From positions 26,509-90,508 of the forward strand of contig JACKDM010000014.1 in NCBI GenBank assembly GCA_020633515.1: a stretch of DNA of 64,000 nucleotides. Reading direction: 5' to 3'. The position numbers were made by a program, and so were the translations under genes. Below, one piece after another: positions 7,465 through 16,982 of this stretch; positions within the stretch are counted from its first letter, which is position 1, and every line of letters starts with the position of its first letter. The DNA is from Myxococcales bacterium (GTDB taxonomy: Bacteria > Myxococcota > Bradymonadia > UBA7976 > UBA1532). Under the pieces are notes generated by a model, which worked only from the letters and a program-made list of their open reading frames with translations, ran no database searches and was not told the origin of the DNA.

Positions 7465-10400
7465 ATGACGCTGCGGGCGCTCCTCTTCGGCGGGGTGCTG
7501 CTCGCCGCCGGCTGCCTGCCGGTCGATACGCCGCGGCCCGAGTGCTTCCCCGACCAGCCCTGCCCCGCCGGCGGCGTCTGCCGCGACGGCCGCTGCGTGC
7601 CGCCGGCCGATCGGACGCTGACCGTGCGGGTCGACGCCTGCATCGGCGAGGCGGGCAGCCCCTGCCGCGCCACCCTCGAACCCCGCCTCGACGCCGGCGC
7701 CGACGGCGCGCGCGCCTGCCTCGTCGTCGAGGAGGACGTCGTCGACCTGCGCTGGACCCCCGACCTCGGCCTGCGTCTGCCCGGCGACCCCGAGATGCCG
7801 ATCACGCTCGCGCTCCCCGTGGGGCGGCCGATCGACGCGGGGTTGTTCTTCCTCGACGCGGTGACGCCTTGCGACCGCGGGCTGTTGCAGGCGGCGGCGT
7901 GCGAGGCGGGGCGGGGGTGCCTGTTCGCGCTGCGGCGCACCGGCTGGGTGGTGGCCGACCACGCGGGGCCGGTGGCGCTCGACTTCGGCGACGGCGGCTG
8001 CGACGCGCGCTTCGGCGAGGCGCCGCCGCCCGAGCGCTGCGACGGGCGCGACGACGACTGCGACGGGCGCGCCGACGAGAGCTTCCCGCTCGGGGCGCGC
8101 TGCGCGTCGGGGATCGGCGGCTGCGCGCGCGACGGCGCCTGGGTCTGCGCGCCCGACGGGCAGGACGCCTGGTGCGACGCGGTCCCGGGCGCGCCGGGCG
8201 AGGAGGCGCCGGGCGGGCGCGACGAGGACTGCGACGGCACGATCGACGAGGGCATGCCCGGCTGCGTGCCCGGCGAGGCGCGCACCTGCGGCACCGACAA
8301 CGGGATCTGCGCGGTCGGCCGCCAGCGCTGCGTGATGGTCGGCGGCGAGAGCATCCACGGGCCGTGCCTCGACGAGCAGGGCGAGCCGGTCGTCGCGCCG
8401 GGCGCGCGGGCCGAGCGCTGCGACGGGCTCGACGAGGACTGCGACGGGCGGATCGACGAGGCGATCCGGCTCGCGGGCACCGAGCTGGAGATCGGCGATC
8501 GCTGCGACGTGACCTCGACCTGCCGGGTGCTCGGGCGGGTGCTGTGCGAGGGCGGCGAGCCGCGCTGCCTGCCCGAGGTGGCGCCGCCGGTCGAGCGGTG
8601 CGACGGCGCGGACGAGGACTGCGATGGGCGGGTCGACGAGGACTTCGTCGAGCTCGGCGACCCCTGCATGGTGGGGGTGGGCGCCTGCGTGCGCACCGGG
8701 GTGCGGATCTGCGGGGTCGGCGGCACGGTCTGCGACGCGGCGCCGGCGGCGGGCGAGGCCGAGCGGTGCGGGAACCGGGTCGACGACGACTGCGACGGCG
8801 TGGTCGACGAGGGCTACGACGTCGTCGACGGGCCGTGCGCGCTCGGGCAGGGCGCCTGCCGCGCCGAGGGGCGCTTCACCTGCGACCCCGATGATCCGAC
8901 CGGCGTGGTCTGCGACGCGATCCCGGGCGTCGCGGGCGTCGAGCGGTGCAGCGGCGTCGACGACGACTGCGACGGGCTCGTCGACGAGGGCTTCGACACC
9001 GAGACCGACCCCGAGCACTGCGGCGGCTGCGACCGCGCCTGCGCCGGACCCAACGCGGTCCTCGGCTGCGCGGCGGGGCGCTGCACGGTCGCGCGCTGCG
9101 AAGAAGGCTACCTCGACCGCGACGGCGACCCGGCGACCGGCTGCGAGTGCAACCCGCTGCTGCTCGACCGCCCCGACCCCGAGGTCGCCGACGTCGAGGT
9201 GCCGACCGATCCCGACTGCGACGGCATCGACGGTGAGCTCGACGCGGCGGTCTTCGTCTCGCTCGCGGGCGACGACGCCGCCGACGGGCGGCCGACGACC
9301 CCGGTGCGCAGCCTCACGCGCGCGATCGAGCTCGCGGTGGAGCGCGGCGAGCCGGTCTACCTCGACGTGGGGCGCTACGAGCTCGGCGGGGCGACGATGG
9401 TGGTGCCCGCGGGGGTCGACCTGCACGGCGGCTACCGCTTCGACCCGGAGACGCGCGTCTGGGCGCCGGCGCGCGTCGCGCGGACGGCGGCGGCGACGGT
9501 GATCGCCGGCTCGCCGCGGCCGCTGGTCTACACCGACCTCGACCGGCCGACGCTGCTCGACCGGGTGATCGTCGAGGCCTCGCGCGGCGAAGCGGGGCGC
9601 ACGGCGGCGGCGGTGCAGGCGCGGCGGGTCGGCGACCACCTGAGCCTGCGCGACGTGGTGCTGCGCAGCAGCGAGGGCGGACCGGGGCGCGCCGGACAGG
9701 CGGGCGAGGTGGGCGCCGACGGCGCCGAGGCGGGGCAGAGCGGGCAGACCCCCGTCGTCGCGATCTGCCCGGCGTGCGGCGGCCTCGGCGGCGCCGGGGC
9801 CTGCCAGGCCGACGGCGGCATGGGCGGACGGGGCGGCGGGCAGCGCTTCGAAGACCCGGTCTTCACCCCGTCGAGCGCCGGCGCCGACGGGATCGGCGTC
9901 GCCGGCGGCCTCGGCGGCCCGCGCGGGGTCGACCCGTCGCAGAGCGGCGTCGCCGGCGAAGAAGGCGGCGCGGGCGCCGACGGCGCCAACGGCGACCCCG
10001 GCTCGGCGTTCGGCCGCCTCGAAGACCCCGCCGCGCTGCTGTGGGACCCGCGCTCGAGCCCCACCGCCGGCCGCGCGGCGCGCCTGGCAGCAGCGGCGGC
10101 GGCGGCGGCGGCGGTGGCATGACCGCCAACGGGCGCATGACCTACGGCGGCGGCGGCGGCGGCGGCGGCGCGGGCGGCTGCCCCGGCGAGGGCGGCGGCG
10201 GCGCGCTCGGCGGCGGCGGCAGCTTCGGGCTCATCGTCGGCGGCGGGCGGGTGCGGCTCCACGGCGTGCGCGTCGAGGCCCGGCCGCGGTGGCACCGGCG
10301 GGATCGGCGGCGCGGGCGGCCCCGGCGCGCCCGGACAGGCCGGCGGCCGCGGCGCCTCGCACCCGACCTGCCCCGAGTGTGCGGCGGCGGCGGCGAGGGC

Positions 10401-10757
10401 GGCCGCGGCGGCGACGGCGGCTGCGGCGGCGGTCACGCGGCCGGCGCGGCGGGCGGCCCGGCGTTCGCCGTGCTCCGCGTCGGCCGCACCGACGCGATCC
10501 GCGACGGGGTGCCGCAGCTCGCCGACAGCGCGATCGTCTTCACCAACCCCTACGGCGCCCCGCTCGACGCGGCCGCCGCCGCCGAGGCGCGGGGGCGGGC
10601 TCGTCGCCGGCGTGCCCGGCCAGGGCGGCTCGGGCGGCGAGCGGGCGGCTGCGGCCCGGCGGGCGACCCGGGGCCCGACGGACAGGCCGGCGTGCTCGGC
10701 TGCTGCGCGGTGCGCGCGGCGGCGCTCGACTGCGCGCCGCTCGGAGCCTGCGAATGA
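7465..10757 (+). CDS. MopE-repeat lipoprotein, frameshifted in its Gly-rich C-terminal part
   Basis: Surface lipoprotein. The ATG at 7465 leads to a signal peptide with lipobox LLAAGC, and a Cys-rich CxxG motif (PAGGVCRDGRC) follows. Six copies of the CDGxDxDCDGxxDE-type motif run from about 8037 to 8995; in myxobacteria these belong to MopE-like or fibre-type surface proteins and may bind calcium. A pectin-lyase-like region ('VSLAGDDAADGRP', then a repeated beta pattern) follows from about 9240. The first frame stops at 10122, but the Gly-rich protein clearly continues: the sensible reading jumps between two frames near 10075, 10285, 10380, 10590 and 10640 and ends at 10757, where the next gene begins. 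Alternating +1/-1 jumps in GGC-rich DNA suggest sequencing errors, although a decaying gene cannot be excluded. Confidence 0.7.
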
Positions 10758-11723
10758 GCGGAGCGACCCGCCGCGCGCTCACCCTCGCCCTCACCCTCGC
10801 GCTCGCGCCCGGCTACGCCCGCCGCGCGCGGCGCCACCCCGAACCCCGCCCGCGCCCCCGCCGAGCGCCCCCGCCGCGCCCCCCCGCGCGACCCGCCCCC
10901 GCCCACGCCCGCGCAGATCGCCGAGGCCGAGGCGCTCAAGGCCGGCGCCGACGCCGCCTACCTCGAAGGCGACTACCTGCTCGCGCTCCAGCGCCTCCGC
11001 GCCGCCCACGACCTCGACCCCCGCCCCGGCTACGTCGCCAACCAAGGCCTCGTCCTCGAACAGCTCGGCCGCTACGCCGAGGCCGTCGACGCGCTCCGTC
11101 GCTTCCTCGCCACCGATCCACCCGCCGACAAGGCCACCGCCGCCCGCGCCGTCGTCGACCGCCTCACCCCGCCCGTCCGCGTCGAGACCGACCCCCCCGG
11201 CGCCGAGGTCCGCGTCGGCGAGCCCGGCGAGCTCATCGGCCGCACCCCGCTCGACACCCGCCTCGTCGCCGGCAGCCACGTCATCGAGCTCCGCCGCGCC
11301 GGCCACGCCCCGCTCCGCCGCACCGCCAAGGTCCTCCCCCGCGAGGGCCTCGTCTTCCGCGCCGCGCTCGCCCCGCTCCCCGCCCGCCAGGCCCCCATCC
11401 GCGAGGCCACCTTCGGCCACCGCGGCTGGGGCTTCGTCCTCCTCGGCGGCGCCGCCGTCGCCGGCGCCGCGGCCGGCGTCTTCTACGGCCTCGGCCTCGA
11501 CGCCGCCGAGACCCGCGACGACGCCCGCACCCGCGCCGCCTGGGACGACGCCCAGCGCCGCCTCGAGCTCCTCGACACCAGCGTCACCTCCGCGCTCGCC
11601 GTCGCCGGCGCCGCCGCGATCACCGGCGTCGTCCTCCTCTTCGTCGCCGACGACGCCACCGTCGGCGCCGCGCCGACCGCCACCCCCGGCGGTGGCGGCG
11701 CGACCGTGATCGGGCGATTCTGA
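10754..11723 (+). CDS. PEGA-domain membrane protein with TPR-like segment, one frameshift
   Basis: Starts at the ATG that overlaps the previous stop (10754, ATGA) with a signal-like stretch (ALTLALTLALAPG). It becomes readable as a real protein only after a one-base shift between about 10800 and 10840. The continuing frame gives a Pro-rich linker, a TPR-like helical repeat (about 10925-11110), a PEGA domain (ETDPPGAEVRVGEPGELIG, near 11180-11330) and two hydrophobic helices (near 11430-11490 and 11590-11650), ending at TGA 11721-11723. There is no ATG or GTG after the shift, so the 5' end as sequenced is broken. The layout resembles periplasmic PEGA proteins that accompany myxobacterial surface systems. 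Confidence 0.6.
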
Positions 11724-11756
11724 TCGGTGTACAAAAGGATCGAGGAGCGCAACATG

Positions 11757-11863
11757 AGCCGAGCACAGCGCAGCCGTCCCCTCGAAGGGGACGGGTCGGA
11801 GCAAGGAGGGCGCAAGCCCGACGCAGCGCAGATCCCGCCCGGAGGGCGGCGGAGCGAGCACGG
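11757..11863 (+). repeat. dispersed structured repeat, copy B
   Basis: About 105 bp in the orientation reading into the sigma-54 regulator gene. It shares several conserved blocks with 38331-38480 (reverse orientation): CCGAGC-CAGCG, CGTCC...GGACGGG, CGGAGC-AGGAG, GGCGCA, GCGCAG..CCCGCCC and GGAGGGCG-CGGAGCGAGCACGGC. The central hairpin is CGTCCCC/GGGGACG here and CGTCCGGC/GCCGGACG in the other copy, so paired bases changed together. The element ends 12 nt before the ATG at 11876 and carries Shine-Dalgarno-like GGAGGG. Confidence 0.7.
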
Positions 11864-11875
11864 CGAGGTGCAACG

Positions 11876-13324
11876 ATGAGCCCGACCGACACCGACAGCG
11901 CCGAGCGCCGCATCCTCATCGTCGACGACGACCCCCTCGCGCTCCGCCTCGTCGGCCGCCTCCTCCGCCCGCTCGGCTTCCCCGTCCTCACCGCCGGCTC
12001 CGGCGAAGAGGCGCTCGAGATCATGGAGCAGACCCCCATCGGGCTGCTGCTCACCGACCTCCGCATGGACGGCATCGGCGGCGACGAGCTCCTCGAGATC
12101 GCCCGCCGCCGCTACCCGACCCTGCCCGTGCTCATCATGACCACCCACGGCAGCGTCGACACCGCCGTCTCGTTGATGCGCAAGGGCGCCACCGACTTCC
12201 TCACCAAGCCCGTCGACGGCGCGGTGCTCCAGCAGAGCATCGAGCGCGTGCTGCGCCGCGCCGAGCTCGAAGGCGAGGTCGCCACCCTCCGCCGCGCGCT
12301 CGCCCGCCAGAGCGGCGACAAGCTCCTCGTCGGCGAGGCCCCCGTCTTCCGCAAGATGCTCGACCGCCTCCCCCTCGCCGCCCGCAGCGACGTCCCCATC
12401 CTCGTGCTCGGCGAGACCGGCACCGGCAAGGAGCTCGTCGCCCGCACCCTGCACGACCAGTCCAGCCGCGCCGAGCAGCCCTTCATCGCCGTCAACTGCG
12501 GCGCGCTCCCCGGCGAGCTCCTCGACAGCGAGCTCTTCGGCCACGTCAAAGGCGCCTTCACCGACGCCCGCCGCGACAAGACCGGCCTCGTCGCCGACGC
12601 CGACGGCGGCACCCTCTTCCTCGACGAGATCGGCGACATGCCGCTCGCGCTCCAGGTCAAGCTGCTCCGCTTCCTGCAAGAGGGCGAGATCCGCCCCGTC
12701 GGCAGCAACAAGACCCGCAAGGTCGACGTGCGCATCGTCGCCGCCACCCACCGCGACCTCCGCATGATGGTCGACGCCGGCGACTTCCGCGAAGACCTCT
12801 ACTACCGCCTCAACGTCATCCCCATCCACGTCCCCCCGCTCCGCGACCGCGGCGGCGACGTCGCGCTCATCGCGCAGCACCTCCTCACCCGCTTCGCCGC
12901 CACCACCACCCGCCCCGGCATGCACTTCAGCAAGGCCGCCATCGGCCGCCTCAGCGCCCACGGCTGGGCCGGCAACGTCCGCGAGCTCGAGAACGTCGTC
13001 CGCCGCGCCGCCGTCTTCGGCGCCATCGGCGACGGCGACGAGATCGGCCCCGACGTCATCGAGTTCGACGGCGCGCAGACGCCGGTCCGCGCCGACCGCC
13101 CCGCCATCGGCCAGACCCTCGAGGTCGACCTCGAGGTCCCGCTCCGCGACGCCAAGGACGCGCTCGTCGACGCCTTCCAGGAGGCCTACTGCCGCGCCGC
13201 GCTCGCCGAGGCCGAAGGCGTCGTCGCCGCCGCCGCCCGCCGCGCCGGCAAGGACCGCAAGTCGTTCTGGGAGCTCCTGCAGCGCTACGAGATCGACCCC
13301 GACAGCTACCGCGACAACAGATGA
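11876..13324 (+). CDS. sigma-54-dependent response regulator (NtrC family)
   Basis: 482 residues in three domains. The receiver (1-125) has the acidic pair at D17/D18, phospho-acceptor D61, T89/T90 and K111. The AAA+ sigma-54 activation domain (about 150-390) has Walker A GETGTGKE (179-186), the sigma-54 contact loop as GAFTDA rather than GAFTGA (226-231), Walker B TLFLDE and the LYYRLNV / PPLRDR arginine region. The C-terminal Fis-type helix-turn-helix (about 440-475) reads AARRAGKDRKSFWELL. It activates sigma-54 promoters when phosphorylated by the histidine kinase encoded next (4-nt overlap). Four further genes and a GG-N10-GC promoter downstream suggest a local target. The ATG at 11876 follows the structured repeat. 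Confidence 0.95.
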   Translation: MSPTDTDSAERRILIVDDDPLALRLVGRLLRPLGFPVLTAGSGEEALEIMEQTPIGLLLTDLRMDGIGGDELLEIARRRYPTLPVLIMTTHGSVDTAVSLMRKGATDFLTKPVDGAVLQQSIERVLRRAELEGEVATLRRALARQSGDKLLVGEAPVFRKMLDRLPLAARSDVPILVLGETGTGKELVARTLHDQSSRAEQPFIAVNCGALPGELLDSELFGHVKGAFTDARRDKTGLVADADGGTLFLDEIGDMPLALQVKLLRFLQEGEIRPVGSNKTRKVDVRIVAATHRDLRMMVDAGDFREDLYYRLNVIPIHVPPLRDRGGDVALIAQHLLTRFAATTTRPGMHFSKAAIGRLSAHGWAGNVRELENVVRRAAVFGAIGDGDEIGPDVIEFDGAQTPVRADRPAIGQTLEVDLEVPLRDAKDALVDAFQEAYCRAALAEAEGVVAAAARRAGKDRKSFWELLQRYEIDPDSYRDNR

Positions 13325-14703
13325 AGCCGCCGGCCACCGGCCTCGCGATCCGGCTGGCCCTCTTCGCCGCGGGGCTCGTCGCCGCCACCGCCGTCGCCGT
13401 CGCGCTCTGGCTCGTCGAGCTCGACGCCGCCCACACCCGCGAAGACCTCAAGCTCCGCAGCGCCGCCGTCGCCCGCGGCCTCGCCGCCCGCGTCGCCGCC
13501 CCCCTCGAGCTCGGCGACCGCGACGCCCTCGCCCGCATCGTCGACTCCCTCTGGAACGAGCCCGACGTCGCCCGCGTCGAGATCACCAACATCGCCGGCC
13601 GCGAGATCGCCGCCCACACCTTCTCCGCCGCCGTCGAGGGCGCCCCCCCCGTCGTCGTGCCCATCACCACCGAGCCCGACCCCGACGGCTTCCGCACCCC
13701 CATCGGCCAGGTCCGCGTCCACCTCTCCGCCACCGCCCTCGCCGAGCGCCGCGACGCCCACACCACCCGCGCCGCCCGCGCCGCCGGCGCCATCGCCATC
13801 ATGGGCGTGCTGCTCGCCGGCGCCCTCGCCCTCGCGCTCGTCGCCCCGATCCACCGCCTCCGCCGCGCCGTCGACCGCCTCGCCGCCGGCGCCTATGCCG
13901 ACGCCGAACAAGTCCCCCTCACCGGCCCCCGCGAGGTCGCCGACCTCGGCCGCGCCTTCCGCGGCGCCGCCCACGCCGTCGCCGAACGCGAAGCCGCGCT
14001 CCGCGAGGTCAACGCCGCATTGCGCCGCACCGAAGAGATGCGCGACGCCATGACCCACATGCTCGTACACGACCTCAAGGGCCCGCTCAGCAACCTCATC
14101 ATGCTGCTCGGCCTCCTCGACACCGCCGAGCTCGACGAAGAGGACCGCGAGCTCCTCGGCGAGGGCAAGGCGCGCTGCGAGCGGCTGATGGAGATGATCG
14201 CCGACCTGTTGATGGTCGCCCGCCTCGAGAGCGGCAAGGTAGAGCTCGACTACGCGACCTGCCCCCTCGACGACCTCGTCGACGAAGCCCTGCGCACCAT
14301 CGAGATCGCCGCCGCCCAGAGCGGCTACCGCGTCGAAGTGCAGAGCCCCGAAGACCCCGACGCCACCCTCGCCTGCGACCGCCGCCTCATCGAGCGCGTG
14401 CTGCAGAACCTCCTGCAGAACGCCCTGCGCTACGGCGCCTCCCCGATCCGCCTCGACGCCACCGTCAGCGACGACACCGCCACCTTCATCGTCGCCGACG
14501 CCGGCCCCGGCGTCCCGCCCGAGCACGTCGAGCGCATCTTCCAGATGTTCGGCACCCTCTCGAAGGGCAAAGGCACCGGCCTCGGCCTCGCCTTCGTGCG
14601 CATGGCCGTCGAAGCCCACGGCGGCCGGGTCGAGGTCGACGGCGCCCGCTTCACCCTCACCCTGCCCCGCCACCCCGTCGCCGCCGCCGCGGAGGCCGCG
14701 TGA
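13321..14703 (+). CDS. membrane sensor histidine kinase
   Basis: 460 residues; ATG overlaps the regulator's stop. Two transmembrane segments (about 10-32 and 154-175) flank an extracytoplasmic sensor of roughly 120 residues. Then come a HAMP linker (about 175-228), a dimerisation/phosphotransfer domain with H250 in VHDLKGPLSN, and an ATPase domain with N-box NLLQNALRYG, G1 DAGPGVP and G2 GTGLGLAFV. All boxes are intact. By position it is the cognate kinase of the sigma-54 regulator. The signal is unknown; the small sensor domain has no family I can name. Confidence 0.93.
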   Translation: MKPPATGLAIRLALFAAGLVAATAVAVALWLVELDAAHTREDLKLRSAAVARGLAARVAAPLELGDRDALARIVDSLWNEPDVARVEITNIAGREIAAHTFSAAVEGAPPVVVPITTEPDPDGFRTPIGQVRVHLSATALAERRDAHTTRAARAAGAIAIMGVLLAGALALALVAPIHRLRRAVDRLAAGAYADAEQVPLTGPREVADLGRAFRGAAHAVAEREAALREVNAALRRTEEMRDAMTHMLVHDLKGPLSNLIMLLGLLDTAELDEEDRELLGEGKARCERLMEMIADLLMVARLESGKVELDYATCPLDDLVDEALRTIEIAAAQSGYRVEVQSPEDPDATLACDRRLIERVLQNLLQNALRYGASPIRLDATVSDDTATFIVADAGPGVPPEHVERIFQMFGTLSKGKGTGLGLAFVRMAVEAHGGRVEVDGARFTLTLPRHPVAAAAEAA

Positions 14704-15899
14704 CCGGCCTCCTCCTCCTCGCGCTCCTCGGCGCCTGCCCCGTCGCCACGCCGCAAGCCGACCCCGCCGCCGAGCGCGCCCGCACCGCCCTCGCCCAGGC
14801 CCCCGAGCGCCCCGGCCTCGCGCTCGCCTACGGCCAGCGACTGCTCGACGCCGGCGCCCCCCTCGACGCCGAAGCCTGCGCCCACGCCGTCCTCGACCGC
14901 TGGCCCGACGCCGTCCGCGCCCGCCTCCTCCTCGCCCGCGTCGCCCTCGCCCGCGGCGACCGCGCGAGGCCACCGCGCTCCTCGCCCACGTCGAAGCCCG
15001 CGGCCCCGCCTGCCCGCCCGCCTCGAAGCCGCCCGGATCCGCGGCGACCTCCCCCGCCCGCCACCGCCACCGCCGGCCGCTTCACCGCCCGCGCCGCCGT
15101 CGGCGCCCACTACGACACCCGCGCCGCCGCGCTCGCCACCGCCGACCCGCTCCCCCGCGCCGCCGACCCCGCCGCGCTCCGCGCCGTCTTCACCGGCGAC
15201 GTCGGCTACGTCCGCGCCCGCCCCCACCACCTCTGGCGCGCCCGCGTCGGCCTCGACCGCACCGCCCACTTCGCCACCGACGCCCCCATCGAAGCCGGCC
15301 CCCTCGACCGCAGCTCGCTGTGGACCGACGCCCAATTCGAAGCCGGCGCCACCGACCGCTTCGGCCTCGGCGCCGAGCTGCGCGGCACCCTCGCCGGCCG
15401 CCTCGGCGAACCCCACCACCTCGCCGCCGGACTGCTCGCGTGGTGGCGCCGCCCCACCGCCCCCCTCGCCCCCTGGGCCCGGCTCCGCGCCTACGGCTTC
15501 GCGTTCGGCGACGCCGCCGGCGACAGCTACGACCCCCTCGAAGCCTGGACCGAGCTCGCCGCCGGCGGCCGCGTCACCCACGGCCCCTGGGCGCTCGACG
15601 CCCGCCTCGGCGCGCAGTGGGTCGGCCCCGGCGACCGCGGCTTCTTCGGCGCCGGCGCCGACCTCCGCCCCGAGCTCGCCGGCCGCCTCGGCGCTCTCTA
15701 CCTGCTCGCCGGCCTCGGCTGGCGCCGCGTCGACGACGGCGACCTCCTCGCCCCCCGCGCCGGCCTCGGCGCCAACACCCCCCTCGGCGCCGGCTGGACC
15801 CTCGGCCTCGACGCCCTCTGGCAACGCGCCGCCTGGATCGACGGCCGCGCCGCCGTCGACCGCTGGGTCGCCGGGCTCATCCTCGAAGCCGAGTGGTGA
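14700..15899 (+). CDS. TPR plus outer-membrane beta-barrel protein, with internal frameshifts
   Basis: GTG start in a 4-nt overlap with the kinase; signal peptide LLLLALLGAC may be a lipobox. Residues about 15-90 look like TPR helices. From about residue 130 the sequence has alternating aromatic/aliphatic strands (FTARAAVGAHYD, HLWRARVGLDR, AWIDGRAAVDRWVAGLILEAEW-like end) typical of an outer-membrane barrel with a C-terminal aromatic. Between about 14965 and 15080 the open frame is an implausible Pro/Arg/Ser stretch. Other frames there give EATALLAHVEARG and then ARLEAARIRGDLP, a natural continuation of the TPR, so two or three compensating frameshifts are likely. The barrel half stays in frame. 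Confidence 0.65.
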   Translation: MTGLLLLALLGACPVATPQADPAAERARTALAQAPERPGLALAYGQRLLDAGAPLDAEACAHAVLDRWPDAVRARLLLARVALARGDRARPPRSSPTSKPAAPPARPPRSRPDPRRPPPPATATAGRFTARAAVGAHYDTRAAALATADPLPRAADPAALRAVFTGDVGYVRARPHHLWRARVGLDRTAHFATDAPIEAGPLDRSSLWTDAQFEAGATDRFGLGAELRGTLAGRLGEPHHLAAGLLAWWRRPTAPLAPWARLRAYGFAFGDAAGDSYDPLEAWTELAAGGRVTHGPWALDARLGAQWVGPGDRGFFGAGADLRPELAGRLGALYLLAGLGWRRVDDGDLLAPRAGLGANTPLGAGWTLGLDALWQRAAWIDGRAAVDRWVAGLILEAEW

Positions 15900-15905
15900 T
15901 CTCGA

Positions 15906-15921
15906 TGGCCTGGAACCTGCA
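15906..15921 (+). promoter_or_regulatory. candidate sigma-54 promoter (-24/-12)
   Basis: TGGCCTGGAACCTGCA has GG at 15907-15908 and GC at 15919-15920, separated by exactly 10 nt, as sigma-54 requires, and matches TGGC-N8-TGCA. Transcription would start near 15932, 36 nt before the FecR-domain gene. A sigma-54 activator encoded 2.6 kb upstream makes this plausible. Some GG-N10-GC pairs are expected by chance in such DNA. Confidence 0.5.
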
Positions 15922-15967
15922 AAATCGTCCGGTGCATCTCCAAAAACGGCACGCAGGAGGTATGGCG

Positions 15968-16981
15968 ATGTGGATCGCGGATGACCGACGCACCGCACGG
16001 CCCGAGCCGCCCGCGCCCCCCCGCCGGCCGCTCGCCGGCCTCGTCGCGCTCGAGCGCGCCCGCGGCGACACGCCGCGCCGCCGCACCCGCCACAGCACCG
16101 CGCCCATGCTCGCGGCCGCCATCGTCAGCGCGCTCGCGATCACCATCACCACCGCGCCCGCCCCCGCCCACGCCGAGCGCGCCGCCGCCGTCGAGGTCGC
16201 GATGGTCACCGACCTCGCCGGCCGCGTCGAACGGCAGCCGCAAGCGCTCCAGAAGTGGGCCGCCGTCGCGCTCGACGAAGGCGTCGCCCTCTTCGACGCG
16301 CTCCGCACCTGGGAGCGCAGCACCGCCGAGCTCCGCTTCGTCGACGGCACCGTCGTCATGCTCGACGAGAAGACCCGCCTCCGCATCTCCCCGGTCCTCT
16401 TCGACCCCGCGCAGGCCCCCGAAGAGGTCCGCCTCGCGCTCGCCGAGGGCGCCGCCGAGATCCGCGCCGGCAAGACCCGCCTCTGGGTCGAGACCCCCGA
16501 CGGCGCCCGCCACCCCGTCGACCCCGGCGAAGCGCTCCGGATCAGCGTGGGAGAAGACCCACGCGCCCCGCGGGTCGGACCCCCCACCCAGCCGCTCCCC
16601 GTCGACCTCGAAGCCGACCCCCCGACCCGCGACCGCCCCGCCCCCGGCGGCGCCTTCGACCCCACCACCGGCCGCGTCGACCCGAGCGCCCCCGTCGAGG
16701 GCGTCGTCGAAGCGCTCCCCGGCGCCGTCGAGATCGACCCCGGCGCCGAGGCCGGCGCGGTCATCCGCCTCCCCCCGCTCGACGACCTCCCCGGCGTGCC
16801 CGAGGTCCCCGAGATGCCCGAGCGCCCCGACAACCCCGGCCTCCCCGGCATCCCCGACCGACTCCCCGGCGGCGACGTCGTCGGTGACCTCCTCGCCGAC
16901 GGCGTCCTCCCCGTCCTCGACCTGCCCGAGCTCCCGACCGACGGCCGCGTCCGCGTCTCGGTCGAGGTCAGGAGGCGCTGA
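15968..16981 (+). CDS. FecR-domain protein
   Basis: 337 residues. The ATG at 15968 has AGGAGG ending 7 nt upstream; the ATG at 15962 would be too close to it. The first 55 residues are basic and Pro-rich. A transmembrane or signal segment (about 47-64, ITITTAPAPAHA) follows, then a FecR domain (about 70-180): 'LDEGVALFDALRTWERSTAELRF' then VDGTVVMLDEKTRLRI. The second half is a long Pro/Asp-rich extension. No ECF sigma factor lies nearby, so it is probably not a FecI-type anti-sigma. Stand-alone FecR domains of this kind usually occur in envelope or surface-polymer systems. It has 1 nt to the next gene. Confidence 0.85.
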   Translation: MWIADDRRTARPEPPAPPRRPLAGLVALERARGDTPRRRTRHSTAPMLAAAIVSALAITITTAPAPAHAERAAAVEVAMVTDLAGRVERQPQALQKWAAVALDEGVALFDALRTWERSTAELRFVDGTVVMLDEKTRLRISPVLFDPAQAPEEVRLALAEGAAEIRAGKTRLWVETPDGARHPVDPGEALRISVGEDPRAPRVGPPTQPLPVDLEADPPTRDRPAPGGAFDPTTGRVDPSAPVEGVVEALPGAVEIDPGAEAGAVIRLPPLDDLPGVPEVPEMPERPDNPGLPGIPDRLPGGDVVGDLLADGVLPVLDLPELPTDGRVRVSVEVRRR

Positions 16982-16982
16982 C

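Noticed and set aside
10080..10260. Long GGC/GCG runs as a microsatellite or CRISPR-like array
   Set aside because: They encode the Gly-rich tail of the MopE protein. No spacer-repeat structure exists here or elsewhere in the window.
15968..16981. FecR protein as an anti-sigma factor
   Set aside because: No ECF sigma gene is adjacent, and the protein has no N-terminal anti-sigma domain that I can see.
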